Source: Candidatus Eremiobacterota bacterium (GTDB taxonomy: Bacteria; Vulcanimicrobiota; CADAWZ01; Ess09-12). Taken from it: 64,000 nucleotides of DNA. A program made the translations under genes and the position numbers. The DNA lies in assembly GCA_031082125.1 (NCBI GenBank), contig JAVHLM010000009.1:19011-83010 (forward strand), written 5' to 3'. The notes below the pieces were generated by a model that was not told where the DNA came from, did no database searches, and was given only the letters and a program-made list of their open reading frames with translations. Below, in pieces: positions 17,485 through 25,403 of the stretch (within the stretch, counting starts at the first letter, position 1; every line of letters begins with the position of its first letter).

Positions 17485-18840
17485 ATGGCAGGACAATTCA
17501 CCGTTAAAGACAGCACAAAGATTGCTGTTATCGGTGCAGGCCCGGCAGGCAGCCTTTTTTCCATAATGATGCTCACAGAAAGCCGCCTGAAAGGCATAAA
17601 TCCCTCCGTGACCATTTTTGATTCCAAGGATTTCAAGCAGAAGGGGCCGCGGGGCTGCAACATGTGCGCCGGCGTCCTCGGGAGGGCCATTACTTCCAGG
17701 CTGGAAGGCCTTCAGATGGATCTTTCAGAGGTAGTGCAGCGCACCATACTGGGCTATTTTCTCCACACACCCTCGGGATCGCTCTTTCTCGAGAGCAGCG
17801 ACAGGGAGGCCGACAGCCTCATATACACTGTATACAGGGGAGCAGGCCCCTTCATAGATGACCCCGACAAGCCCGTGGTGAGCTTTGACCAGTTCCTTCT
17901 CGAGAAAGCCATAGCGCTCGGCGCCCGCCTCATGGAGAAAAGAGTGAAAGAAGTGGCCGCACCCGGCAGGGGTCTTGAAAAAATTGAGGTAAAATGGGAT
18001 GAAGGCATGGAAGCCTTTGACGTGGTGATAGGCGCCTTCGGGGTGAACAGCAACCTGCTGGGCAAATTTGCCGCCATGGGCTTCGGCTACGTGCCCCCCT
18101 CTCTCTGGCAGACCTGCCAGGCAGAAATAAGGCTTGACCCCGAGTATATAAGCAAGAGGCTTATGGACATGATCCATATTTTCGCCCTCGGCATCGAGAA
18201 AATAAACTACATGGCCTTCACACCCAAGCATCATTACCTTACGGCAACGGCCGTAGGGAAAGACGTGAAGAGGGAGAACCTTGTGAAGGTCCTGTCCCAT
18301 CCCCTCTTAAAGCGGCTTCTTAACATCGAATATGACATATCGTGTCACTGCCACCCCCGCCTTCCCGTGAGCTCGGCAAGGAAGCCCTTCAGGGACAGGG
18401 TGGTGATGATAGGCGACGCAAGCTTCAGCCGGTATCTCAAGAATGGCATTGAGAGCGCTTTCCTCACCTCCTCGCTGGCCGTGAAGACGATGTTGGCAAA
18501 GGGATTCAGCGAGGATGCCTTCAGGGAGATTTATTTCCGGCAGTGCATGGAGCTTTTTCACAGAGACAATCACTATGGAAGGCTCCTTATCAATGCTGCC
18601 GACATAGTATGGAAAGTGCCCTTCTTCCACCGCATACATATGGAGGCGGCCTTTGAGGAACTCGGGAAAAGTGATAAGGTCCTCAATTCCCTTTTATGGG
18701 ATGTCCTTACAGGGGAGACACCCTACAGGGACACTTTCAGGCGCCTCCACTCAGCGGGGGTCATCAAGGGCTTTGCAAGACAGTTCCTGAAGTCCCTCGA
18801 GAGAAAGCCCCGGAAAAACCAGGAAAAGCTTACTCCCTGA
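17485..18840 (+). CDS. FAD-dependent oxidoreductase, geranylgeranyl-reductase-like
   Basis: 451 residues. The Rossmann start IAVIGAGPAGSLFS binds FAD; FRDRVVMIGDASFSRYLKNGIESAF is the second FAD (GD) motif. Residues around 60 (PRGCNMCAGVLG) match the conserved Cys segment of archaeal and bacterial geranylgeranyl-reductase/FixC-like flavoproteins, which reduce isoprenoid or other double bonds. The Cys-rich CHCHPRLP near residue 285 is also notable. No isoprenoid gene is adjacent, so the substrate is not known. The ATG has AAAGAGGT. The 3' end overlaps the convergent PLP decarboxylase gene by 11 bases. Confidence 0.82.
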   Translation: MAGQFTVKDSTKIAVIGAGPAGSLFSIMMLTESRLKGINPSVTIFDSKDFKQKGPRGCNMCAGVLGRAITSRLEGLQMDLSEVVQRTILGYFLHTPSGSLFLESSDREADSLIYTVYRGAGPFIDDPDKPVVSFDQFLLEKAIALGARLMEKRVKEVAAPGRGLEKIEVKWDEGMEAFDVVIGAFGVNSNLLGKFAAMGFGYVPPSLWQTCQAEIRLDPEYISKRLMDMIHIFALGIEKINYMAFTPKHHYLTATAVGKDVKRENLVKVLSHPLLKRLLNIEYDISCHCHPRLPVSSARKPFRDRVVMIGDASFSRYLKNGIESAFLTSSLAVKTMLAKGFSEDAFREIYFRQCMELFHRDNHYGRLLINAADIVWKVPFFHRIHMEAAFEELGKSDKVLNSLLWDVLTGETPYRDTFRRLHSAGVIKGFARQFLKSLERKPRKNQEKLTP

Positions 18841-20341
18841 GCAGGGCTCCCTCTCCCCTGAAGGCTTCCATGTCGGGAGCTTCAGAAACCAGCCTGAATA
18901 TCTGCCTGTAAGTATCCCTCTTTTTCAGCAGGCAGAGACTTCCGTCAGCGTTTACCAGAACCCTGTCTGGCCGGGGGAACGAGTTGGCATTGGCTGCCAT
19001 GAACGAGGAGTTGTATGCCCCCGTGTCCCTGATAATCACCACATCACCTCTGGCAGGGGCCCTCTGGAAGGAGACCTTGTACCGCGACAGCATATCTCCG
19101 GAAAAGCAGAGGTTTCCTCCCACGAATGCCTCAAAGGGACTCTTATCGTGGCGCCTGTGATCACCGGCAATCATCCAGCGCCTCAGGATCAGCTCGGTGA
19201 GGGCCTCACAATGGTCAAGGACGCCCATCTCGATGAGCAGAAGATTATGATGGCCTGCCACTCTCTTCACAAGGCTCACTTTTGCGAGGGTGACACCGGC
19301 ATCCTCGACGATGCTTCTTCCCGGCTCGATGATGAGGAGAGGCCTTCCCAGCCCTTTCAGGGCCTCGGTGGCCCTGAGGGATTTTCCCCTTACCTCGATG
19401 GTGCTTTGCAGGATGGCTCCGAGCATTTTCTCTTTCCCGTACGGCGTATGGAACTTCTCGCCGCGCCACCTGTCAAGATTCACCGTTCCGTCGGCCTCGC
19501 CCATGAAGCCGGCAGGGCTGTTGTGCCATACGTATATCCTGCTCATGTCACCGGAAAGAGCTTTCCTGTAACCTTCGGTCACCCTAGCGAGGACCTGGTT
19601 CCATTCACCAGCACCAAGGTAGGAGACAGGAAAGCCTCCCCCTATATTGATGACAGTGCAGGGGAAGCCATGGTCTTTCAGGAGATGGCTCATTTCCACC
19701 ATTTTTCCCAGTACCGCGATATAAGGCTCCAGGTCGGCAATCTGCGATCCTATGTGGGTGTGAAAGCCGCAGAAGTTCACCGGCAGGTCCTCTCCCAGGG
19801 AACTTATAAAGGAAGGGATATCCCTGAGGGGGACACCGAATTTGGTCCATGTGCCGGCGGTGAAAACGGCGAGGGCCGTGGCTTCCTCTATGGGGTAGCC
19901 GCTTATACGCACTACCACGTCGGTTTTTTTCCCAAGCGACGAGGCAATGCCGCAGATAGTGCGGAACTCCTCGATGCTGTCTGCCACTATGAGCATCCCC
20001 TTTGAAACGGCCTCTCGGATGAGGCGATCCTCCTTGCAGTTGCCGTTGAGATCGATCATCGAGGGAGGAATGCCTGCCTCAAGGGCCATGCGGGCCTCGT
20101 TATAGGAGGCCACATCGGCCCCCGCGCCCTCCTCCCTGATCAAGGGCAGGACTGCGGCGCAGGCTTTTGCGGCAAAACAGATTTTCCCATGGGGATAATG
20201 CTCCTGGAACACTTTTCTGAAAGCCCTCACATTGGCCTTAACGGAAGGGCCGAAGAGCACATGGAGGGGAAGCTTGAAGCGCCTGGTCCACCAGCAGAGA
20301 GGGTAGCCGGCGATCAGGAGCTCATACCTGCCTTGGTTCAT
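18830..20341 (-). CDS. Fold-III PLP-dependent decarboxylase (LysA/ornithine decarboxylase-like)
   Basis: 503 residues from the ATG at 20341 (AAGGAG upstream), longer than the usual 390-430. Recognisable alanine-racemase-fold motifs: the PLP lysine in CFAAKACAA, HIGSQ, INIGGGFP, EPGRSIVEDAG, catalytic Cys in GGNLCFSGD, and DTGAYNSSF near the end. Members decarboxylate diaminopimelate, ornithine, arginine or carboxynorspermidine. An extra ~60 residues between GGGFP and EPGRS (about 270-340) distinguish it from standard LysA. It follows the histidine phosphatase gene by 20 bases. Substrate not determined; not called lysA because the context is not biosynthetic. Confidence 0.85.
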   Translation of the reverse strand: MNQGRYELLIAGYPLCWWTRRFKLPLHVLFGPSVKANVRAFRKVFQEHYPHGKICFAAKACAAVLPLIREEGAGADVASYNEARMALEAGIPPSMIDLNGNCKEDRLIREAVSKGMLIVADSIEEFRTICGIASSLGKKTDVVVRISGYPIEEATALAVFTAGTWTKFGVPLRDIPSFISSLGEDLPVNFCGFHTHIGSQIADLEPYIAVLGKMVEMSHLLKDHGFPCTVINIGGGFPVSYLGAGEWNQVLARVTEGYRKALSGDMSRIYVWHNSPAGFMGEADGTVNLDRWRGEKFHTPYGKEKMLGAILQSTIEVRGKSLRATEALKGLGRPLLIIEPGRSIVEDAGVTLAKVSLVKRVAGHHNLLLIEMGVLDHCEALTELILRRWMIAGDHRRHDKSPFEAFVGGNLCFSGDMLSRYKVSFQRAPARGDVVIIRDTGAYNSSFMAANANSFPRPDRVLVNADGSLCLLKKRDTYRQIFRLVSEAPDMEAFRGEGALLRE

Positions 20342-20361
20342 GGTTGTCACGCTCCTTGCCC

Positions 20362-21006
20362 TCAGGCATCCTTGCCGATAGGCTCGCATTCAAGGGACTT
20401 CAGGTGGCCTGTATCATTAAGGCTCACCACTACGGCCTCTCCATCATCCTCAGGGAACTGTATGATGTTGATACAGGCATTGTCCTGGCGGATCTGCCAG
20501 AAATGGCTGTTGGAGAGCCCAAGGAGGGCCAGCACCATCACCTTGGTCACTACGCGGTGGCTTACCACGCAGAGGACCTCTCCTTCAGCCTCGCCCAGCA
20601 CTCGCTTAAGTCCCCGGAGAGCGCGACGCCTGAGTATGGCCAGCGATTCGCCGCCCGGTATCCTGAACTTGTGGGGAGTCTCCATCCAGCACCGGAAGCC
20701 CTCTGGAAAGAGCCTTTCCACTTCCGCCATGGGCATCCCCTCCCAGTCGCCGCAGTCCACATCGTTAAAAGCCTCCTCGGGTATCAGGGGGACCCTGTGG
20801 CGGGCGGCAAGAGGCTTGGCGGTCTGGATGGCACGCTTGAGGGGGCTTGATATTACTGCATAGAGTGGGGCATCTTTCAAAGCGCGGCCAACTGCATTGG
20901 CCTGTGCAAGGCCCCGCTCATTAAGGGCAATGTCCGCCCTGCCCCTGAAAACCTCGAATCGGTTCCACTCTGTTTCCCCATGCCGGACAAGGTAAAGAGT
21001 TTTCAT
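20362..21006 (-). CDS. Histidine phosphatase family protein (phosphoglycerate mutase-like)
   Basis: 214 residues from ATG 21006 (GGAG at the right spacing). Opening TLYLVRHGETEWN holds the phosphorylated His; SSPLKRAIQTA and CVVSHRVVTKV supply the other catalytic Arg and His. Length and motifs fit the small GpmB/CobC/PhoE branch, which are phosphatases on diverse phospho-substrates. Cotranscribed with the downstream decarboxylase. Upstream, a consensus promoter points the other way to the HNH protein. Confidence 0.93.
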   Translation of the reverse strand: MKTLYLVRHGETEWNRFEVFRGRADIALNERGLAQANAVGRALKDAPLYAVISSPLKRAIQTAKPLAARHRVPLIPEEAFNDVDCGDWEGMPMAEVERLFPEGFRCWMETPHKFRIPGGESLAILRRRALRGLKRVLGEAEGEVLCVVSHRVVTKVMVLALLGLSNSHFWQIRQDNACINIIQFPEDDGEAVVVSLNDTGHLKSLECEPIGKDA

Positions 21007-21054
21007 GATACTCCACTCAATTCCCCTTTCATCACCCTTTTCCTGCCGGAAGCC

Positions 21055-21083
21055 TTGACAGGAGAGGGAAGGTGCCCTATAAT
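21055..21083 (+). promoter_or_regulatory. Consensus sigma-70 promoter of the HNH gene
   Basis: Exact TTGACA (21055-21060), 17-base spacer and exact TATAAT (21078-21083). It is the best match to consensus in the window. The leader contains a small inverted repeat CCAGT-TTTT-ACTGG (21107-21120) that could be an operator or hairpin. Confidence 0.85.
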
Positions 21084-21155
21084 TAAACTGCAACATAAAA
21101 ATGTAACCAGTTTTTACTGGATATTAAAGGTGCGGAGCACCGGGAGGGGAACGCC

Positions 21156-21935
21156 ATGGATCGCGTAACCACGGGGACAACGTCCGAAGCCCAGCCTTAC
21201 CAGGGTGTACAGCAGGGAAGGGTGAACCGGCAGGCAGAGAGGGACTCACAGGCAGCGGCGGCTGCGCTCCCTCCCGTGGAGCAGCCCTCTTCACCGCAGG
21301 TCTCCTCGCTCCACTCTTTTTTCAACAAGGTCCTTGACACCATTGACCGCCTGCGCCATCCCGGAGGCCTCCCCGACATCCAGCGCCAGGGAGAGGAAGC
21401 CCAGAGCAGGCAGCGGAATGCCCCGGCCCAGTCAGCCGCTGCCCCTGCCGATGCGGAGGGCGGGAGAGCTGCTGACGAGGTGACCCTTCCTTACGGGGGC
21501 GGCACTGTCACCCTCAAGGGGATGAAAATGATAGACCTTGCCTATACCAAGAGACCTGATGCAGAGCACAAGGAGCTCCGTAAGCAATTTGACGGCCATG
21601 TGCGCAAGCAGTTCCTCAGGAGCCTTGCTGCCGATCCCGCCAAGGAAGCCGGCCTCAGGAAAGCGGGGCTCAAGGACAGCGATATCCAGATGCTCCGTGA
21701 TGGCAAGGTGCCGCCGGGTTTCCAGGTCCACCACAAGGTCCCTCTCGATGATATGGGCACCAATGACTTTGACAACCTCGTGCTTATCCACAACAAACCT
21801 GAGCATACGTCAATCACCAGTTACCAGAACCGCATGACGGCGGGAATGGTTGATGGGGACACGAAACAGATGAAATGGCCCGTGCCCCTTGGCTTCGTCT
21901 ATCCGCCCGACACCGGCATGGTGAGCGAGCACTGA
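21156..21935 (+). CDS. HNH/endonuclease-VII-like nuclease-domain protein
   Basis: 259 residues. The first ~110 are low-complexity, Gln/Ala/Pro/Arg-rich and probably disordered. A short module GGGTVTLKGMKMIDLAYTKR leads into the C-terminal domain, which carries FQVHHKVPLDDMGTNDFDNLVLIHNKPEH. The pattern HH-x-P-(L/I)-x-x-G-G/T-x-D-x-x-N-L-x-L-x(4)-H is that of the colicin/pyocin HNH and Endo VII nuclease superfamily, also found as C-terminal tips of polymorphic toxins. Start ATG 21156 has GGGAGGGG. No signal peptide and no obvious immunity gene follow; the next gene is convergent hcp. Could be a toxin cargo or a cellular nuclease. Confidence 0.78.
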   Translation: MDRVTTGTTSEAQPYQGVQQGRVNRQAERDSQAAAAALPPVEQPSSPQVSSLHSFFNKVLDTIDRLRHPGGLPDIQRQGEEAQSRQRNAPAQSAAAPADAEGGRAADEVTLPYGGGTVTLKGMKMIDLAYTKRPDAEHKELRKQFDGHVRKQFLRSLAADPAKEAGLRKAGLKDSDIQMLRDGKVPPGFQVHHKVPLDDMGTNDFDNLVLIHNKPEHTSITSYQNRMTAGMVDGDTKQMKWPVPLGFVYPPDTGMVSEH

Positions 21936-21965
21936 GCAAGAGCGAGAAGACATTATGAGATGACA

Positions 21966-21994
21966 AAGGGAGAAGCGGAATCCGCTTCTCCCTT
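21966..21994. terminator. Bidirectional hairpin terminator
   Basis: A perfect 13-bp stem AAGGGAGAAGCGG/CCGCTTCTCCCTT with a 3-base loop between the convergent HNH and hcp genes. There is no long U tract on the plus side, but stem strength and position support a terminator serving both genes. Confidence 0.75.
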
Positions 21995-22024
21995 GCTTTC
22001 CGGGATATCCTGTCGCCTCCAGGC

Positions 22025-23683
22025 TCAGCTTACCGTGCCGGCGCCAAGTATGGCCTTGAGATCATCATCGGCAGTCGTAGTGGGCATTATATTGAACTTC
22101 TCCACAAGCATCTTCAGCCCGTCAGGCGTAATGAATGCCGGAAGCGTGGGCCCGAGCCTTATATTCCTTATCCCGAGCGAGAGAAGGGAAAGGAGCACCA
22201 CGACGGCCTTCTGCTCATACCATGAGATGATGAGCGAGAGGGGCAGGTCGTTGACCCCCACGTTGAAGGCTTTCGAGAGGGCGAGGGCGATCTGAACCGC
22301 CGAGTATGAGTCGTTGCACTGCCCGATGTCAAGAAGCCTCGGGATGCCGCCGATATCGCCATAGTCTTTCTTGTTGAAGCGGTATTTTCCGCAGGCAAGA
22401 GTGAGTATCACCGAGTCCTTGGGTACCTTCTCAGCGAACTCCGTGAAGTAGTTCCTCCCCGGCTTTGCGCCGTCACAGCCGCCTATGAGGAAGAAATGCC
22501 TGATTTTTCCTGCTTTCACGGCATCAATCACTGCGCCTGCCACGCCCATCACTGCATTGTGCCCGAAGCCCACGGTGATCTCTGCGGCAGGTCCGTCTTC
22601 TGCAAAGCCTTCTGCCTTGAGGGCGGCCTCTATGACGGGAGCAAAATTCCTGTCCGATATGTGGGTTACGCCGGGCCACGCCACGAGGCCTGTGGTGAAG
22701 ATCCTTCCCTTGTAGGAATCCTTGGGCTTCTGGATGCAGTTGGTTGTCATCAGAATGGCGCCGGGGAAACGGTCAAACTCCTCGCGCTGGTTCTGCCAGG
22801 CGCTCCCATAGTTCCCTGCCAGGTGGCGGTATTTCTTGAGGCCGGGGTACCCATGGGCGGGAAGCATCTCCCCGTGGGTATAGACATTGATTCCTTTCCC
22901 TTCCGTCTGCTTGAGAAGCTCCTCCAGATCGAGGAGATCATGGCCCGAAATCAGTATGGCCTTTCCTTTCAGCGGCTCAACCCTCACCTTGGTAGGCACG
23001 GGGTGGCCGTAAGCACCGGTGTTTGCCTTGTCCAGGAGCTCCATGACCCTGAGGTTCACCTCGCCGCACCTCAGGCACAGGCCCACAAGCGCATCGGGCG
23101 CCTGCTCCTTTCTGGCAAGGTAATCGAGGGCCTCATGGACAAAGGCGTAGACGGCTTCGTCCTCCTGCCCGAGGATCTGGGCGTGATCGGCATAGGCGCA
23201 GAGCCCCTTGATACCGTAGGTGAGGAGCTCCTGAAGGCTTGAGATCTCCTTGCCGAGTTGCTCCATCCTCCTGGTAATACTGACCTCTTTTCCCTGCTCC
23301 ACAAGGCCTTCAAGTGCAGCGGCAGGGTTCCATTCCGCGGGGCCGCCAAGGGCCTCAGGGGTCTTTCCTTCTCTCCTGCAGGCTTCCTGATAAAGCTTCC
23401 TGGCCTTGTCGCGGAGCGCCGACGCTTTCCTGAGGAGCGCCTCATGCCTCAGGGGATCGAAGTTCACGTTGGTAATAGTAGAGAACATTCCCTCAAGGGT
23501 AAATACATTCACCTCCCTGTCGCTCACGCCAAATGAGCGCATTCTGTGGGCATACATCGAGAGCCCCTTGAGTGAATGGATGAGGAGATCAATGAGATCG
23601 GCCGTCTGCTCATCCTTTCCGCACACGCCCTGGACGGTGCACCCCGTCCCTTTTGCTGTCTGCTCGCACTGAAAACAGAACAT
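22025..23683 (-). CDS. hcp: Hybrid cluster protein (hydroxylamine reductase)
   Basis: 552 residues, the normal length of class I Hcp. N-terminal Cys3, Cys6, Cys15 and Cys21 (MFCFQCEQT ... GVCGK) bind the [4Fe-4S] cluster. Cys and Glu residues for the hybrid Fe-S-O cluster are in the C-terminal half (GGCDGAK, LACGKYRFN, DIGQCNDSYSAV). Hcp reduces NO to N2O or hydroxylamine to ammonia and protects against nitrosative stress. AAGGAGGTATG precedes the ATG. It follows the Rrf2 regulator by 48 bases in an rrf2-hcp operon. No hcr reductase is adjacent. Confidence 0.97.
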   Translation of the reverse strand: MFCFQCEQTAKGTGCTVQGVCGKDEQTADLIDLLIHSLKGLSMYAHRMRSFGVSDREVNVFTLEGMFSTITNVNFDPLRHEALLRKASALRDKARKLYQEACRREGKTPEALGGPAEWNPAAALEGLVEQGKEVSITRRMEQLGKEISSLQELLTYGIKGLCAYADHAQILGQEDEAVYAFVHEALDYLARKEQAPDALVGLCLRCGEVNLRVMELLDKANTGAYGHPVPTKVRVEPLKGKAILISGHDLLDLEELLKQTEGKGINVYTHGEMLPAHGYPGLKKYRHLAGNYGSAWQNQREEFDRFPGAILMTTNCIQKPKDSYKGRIFTTGLVAWPGVTHISDRNFAPVIEAALKAEGFAEDGPAAEITVGFGHNAVMGVAGAVIDAVKAGKIRHFFLIGGCDGAKPGRNYFTEFAEKVPKDSVILTLACGKYRFNKKDYGDIGGIPRLLDIGQCNDSYSAVQIALALSKAFNVGVNDLPLSLIISWYEQKAVVVLLSLLSLGIRNIRLGPTLPAFITPDGLKMLVEKFNIMPTTTADDDLKAILGAGTVS

Positions 23684-23731
23684 ACCACATACCTCCTTTA
23701 TTTTATTTGATATCTTAAAGAAACCTTAAGC

Positions 23732-24187
23732 TCAGTAACGCTCACGGGCCTTCCCCGCATGCTCCTCTATCCTGGCGCGGAAGAGGCCGGCAAGGTCCGC
23801 CAGGTGGGTCCTCTCGAAATAATCTCTCACAAGTCCATCAATCTGCACAAGGAGCGATCCCATGAGACACTTGTCACCGCAGGACCGTTTCTCAGAGAGC
23901 AGGCAGGCCGACATGTCCATGGGGCCTTCAATGGCTTCATAGACGTGAAGGAGCGTGACCTTCCTGGTGTCCTTCCCAATCCTGTATCCTCCCGAAGGGC
24001 CGCGCTCCGCCTTCACAAGGCCTGCCTTTGCAAGGCGCTGCATCACCTTGGAGAGATGGTTCTCCGAAACCTCGAGCATCTGAGAAATCTGGTGAGCCGT
24101 GAAAAGCTTCTGAGGGTCGGCGGCCATGAGCACCATGGTATGGAATGCAATTGACGCAGCTTCTGAAACCCTCAAAATGTGTGACAT
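23732..24187 (-). CDS. Rrf2-family Fe-S-sensing transcription regulator
   Basis: 151 residues. N-terminal winged helix (AHQISQMLEVSENHLSKVMQRLAKAGLV, then RGPSGGYRI wing) and three spaced Cys, MSACLLSEKRSCGDKCLMG, which in IscR/NsrR-type members ligate an Fe-S cluster. Directly upstream of hcp, so it very likely senses NO or redox through its cluster and controls itself and hcp. ATG 24187 has AAAGGAG at 5-base spacing; a TTG one codon earlier is an alternative. Its promoter is the TTGACA-17-TATTAT pair just upstream. Confidence 0.95.
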   Translation of the reverse strand: MSHILRVSEAASIAFHTMVLMAADPQKLFTAHQISQMLEVSENHLSKVMQRLAKAGLVKAERGPSGGYRIGKDTRKVTLLHVYEAIEGPMDMSACLLSEKRSCGDKCLMGSLLVQIDGLVRDYFERTHLADLAGLFRARIEEHAGKARERY

Positions 24188-24208
24188 CAAGACTCCTTTG
24201 TAGAATTC

Positions 24209-24260
24209 TGGTATTTATTTACTTGATTACCATAATAACAGATATCCCCACCTTTGTCAA
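24209..24260 (-). promoter_or_regulatory. rrf2-hcp promoter with probable Rrf2 operator
   Basis: On the minus strand TTGACA (24260-24255), 17-base spacer and TATTAT (24237-24232) form a near-consensus promoter. Just downstream of the -10, TGGTA and TACCA arms (24209-24213 and 24228-24232) flank an AT-rich core. This is the layout expected for an autorepressor site, and the 24-bp span is in the range of known NsrR/IscR-type operators. Confidence 0.7.
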
Positions 24261-24400
24261 GGAGAAATAAAGAACATCCAAAAACGCTGGAACTCAAGGC
24301 CGGGCACTCAGTCGGCCGGCAGCAGGATTTTTGTCACCATAGAAGAGAAGACCATGATGATCTCAGATCCTTGCTCCTGCAGGGGAAACAAGGAGGCACG

Positions 24401-24532
24401 ATGGGCTCCGGGAAATTCAGGGGATTTTCCATAAAGACACAGGATTTCTTTGCAGGCCTAAAAGAGCATACGGAGCGCGCGCGCTCCCGCAATCTCGAGC
24501 TTTACCGTGATGACGATCTGCCCGTTTACTGA
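24401..24532 (+). CDS. 43-residue small basic protein
   Basis: A short frame with an excellent ribosome site: AAGGAGGCACG immediately before ATG at 24401. The product is 43 residues, with hydrophobic/aromatic residues early (FRGFSIKTQDFFAGL), a charged middle (KEHTERARSRN) and an acidic tail ending DDDLPVY. No family was recognised. It sits alone between the rrf2 promoter region and convergent ogt. The strong ribosome site and the clean stop just before ogt argue for a real gene, although comparative data are needed. Confidence 0.5.
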   Translation: MGSGKFRGFSIKTQDFFAGLKEHTERARSRNLELYRDDDLPVY

Positions 24533-24564
24533 CCTGAGAGGGGGCTTCAGGACTCTATCGCTCC

Positions 24565-25074
24565 TCAGAGCTTCACGCCCTCTCTGGACAGGAGGCTCAG
24601 CTTGGTGAAAACTCCGCCGTAGGCAGAGAAACCTCCAGGACTTTTCCCCGAAGATATGACCCGGTGGCAGGGAATCACCAGGGGAAGGGGGTTCTTTGCC
24701 ATCGCCTGCCCTACAGCTCTCGCCGCACGGGGATTACCGCACTGCCTGGCAAGCTGACTGTAAGTGATGACCGTCCCCGGCGGTACCTTCTTCAGTCTCT
24801 GATAAACTTTCCGGTGAAATGGGGGCACTCCGGCAAGATCGAGGGGGATCCCGGTGAAATCGGTTTTCCCTGTTGAAAGAAGTGTCCTTATCGCTGTCAC
24901 CGCCCTATTTATCCATTGAGGAGCATCCTGAAGGGAGGTAATGGCAGCAGCGCGGGCAAGATCCCCTGCCACCTCCCGGGGATCTGCCCCGGGGAGCATG
25001 AGGCTCACGAGGCCCGCGGGGCTCCATGCCAGTCCGCAGACACCAATGTCGGTCTCAATAAGAATGCCCCTCAT
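24565..25074 (-). CDS. ogt: Methylated-DNA--protein-cysteine S-methyltransferase
   Basis: About 169 residues from ATG 25074, the normal size of Ogt; in-frame ATGs up to 25203 would add a basic tail with no family resemblance. Active-site PCHRVISS (Cys acceptor) preceded by NPLPLVI, the helix-turn-helix RAARAVGQAMAKN, and GGFSAYGG after the Cys are all diagnostic. It repairs O6-alkylguanine by transferring the alkyl group irreversibly to its own Cys. No Ada-type regulatory domain is fused. AAGGGG lies before the chosen start, but the start choice is uncertain. Confidence 0.9.
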   Translation of the reverse strand: MRGILIETDIGVCGLAWSPAGLVSLMLPGADPREVAGDLARAAAITSLQDAPQWINRAVTAIRTLLSTGKTDFTGIPLDLAGVPPFHRKVYQRLKKVPPGTVITYSQLARQCGNPRAARAVGQAMAKNPLPLVIPCHRVISSGKSPGGFSAYGGVFTKLSLLSREGVKL

Positions 25075-25258
25075 CTCGCCCCTTCTCCCTTGAGCTCTCT
25101 TCATTTCTTTTCCCTGTCCTTTCCTGATGGCAATTTTCTTAAACGGCAGAGCCGTGAGGTGAAACTCCGTACTCATTCTCCATTCTGTATCCTCCTGAAG
25201 CATACCTTTTCCTGAAGTGCACCGGTGATGAAGGGGGCAGGCCGCGGTATTTCATCTA

Positions 25259-25287
25259 TTGGAATAGAATTATTTTTCTGGTAAAAT
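25259..25287 (+). promoter_or_regulatory. Probable promoter of the DHH phosphoesterase gene
   Basis: TTGGAA (25259-25264), 17-base spacer, TAAAAT (25282-25287), about 117 bases before the gene. The stretch 25075-25403 otherwise holds no gene beyond possible N-terminal extensions of ogt. Confidence 0.5.
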
Positions 25288-25403
25288 AATAAGAGGTGTT
25301 ACGAAGAAAATTGTGAATATATATATTTGCGCCATGCAGGTCAGGACATGAGGGCAGGCTTCTCTCTGTCCTCTCACCTGCCCGCCAGAGAGGGCTCATA
25401 GCG

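Noticed and set aside
21156..21935. HNH gene as part of a prophage or toxin island
   Set aside because: No integrase, phage structural genes, attachment repeats or composition change surround it.
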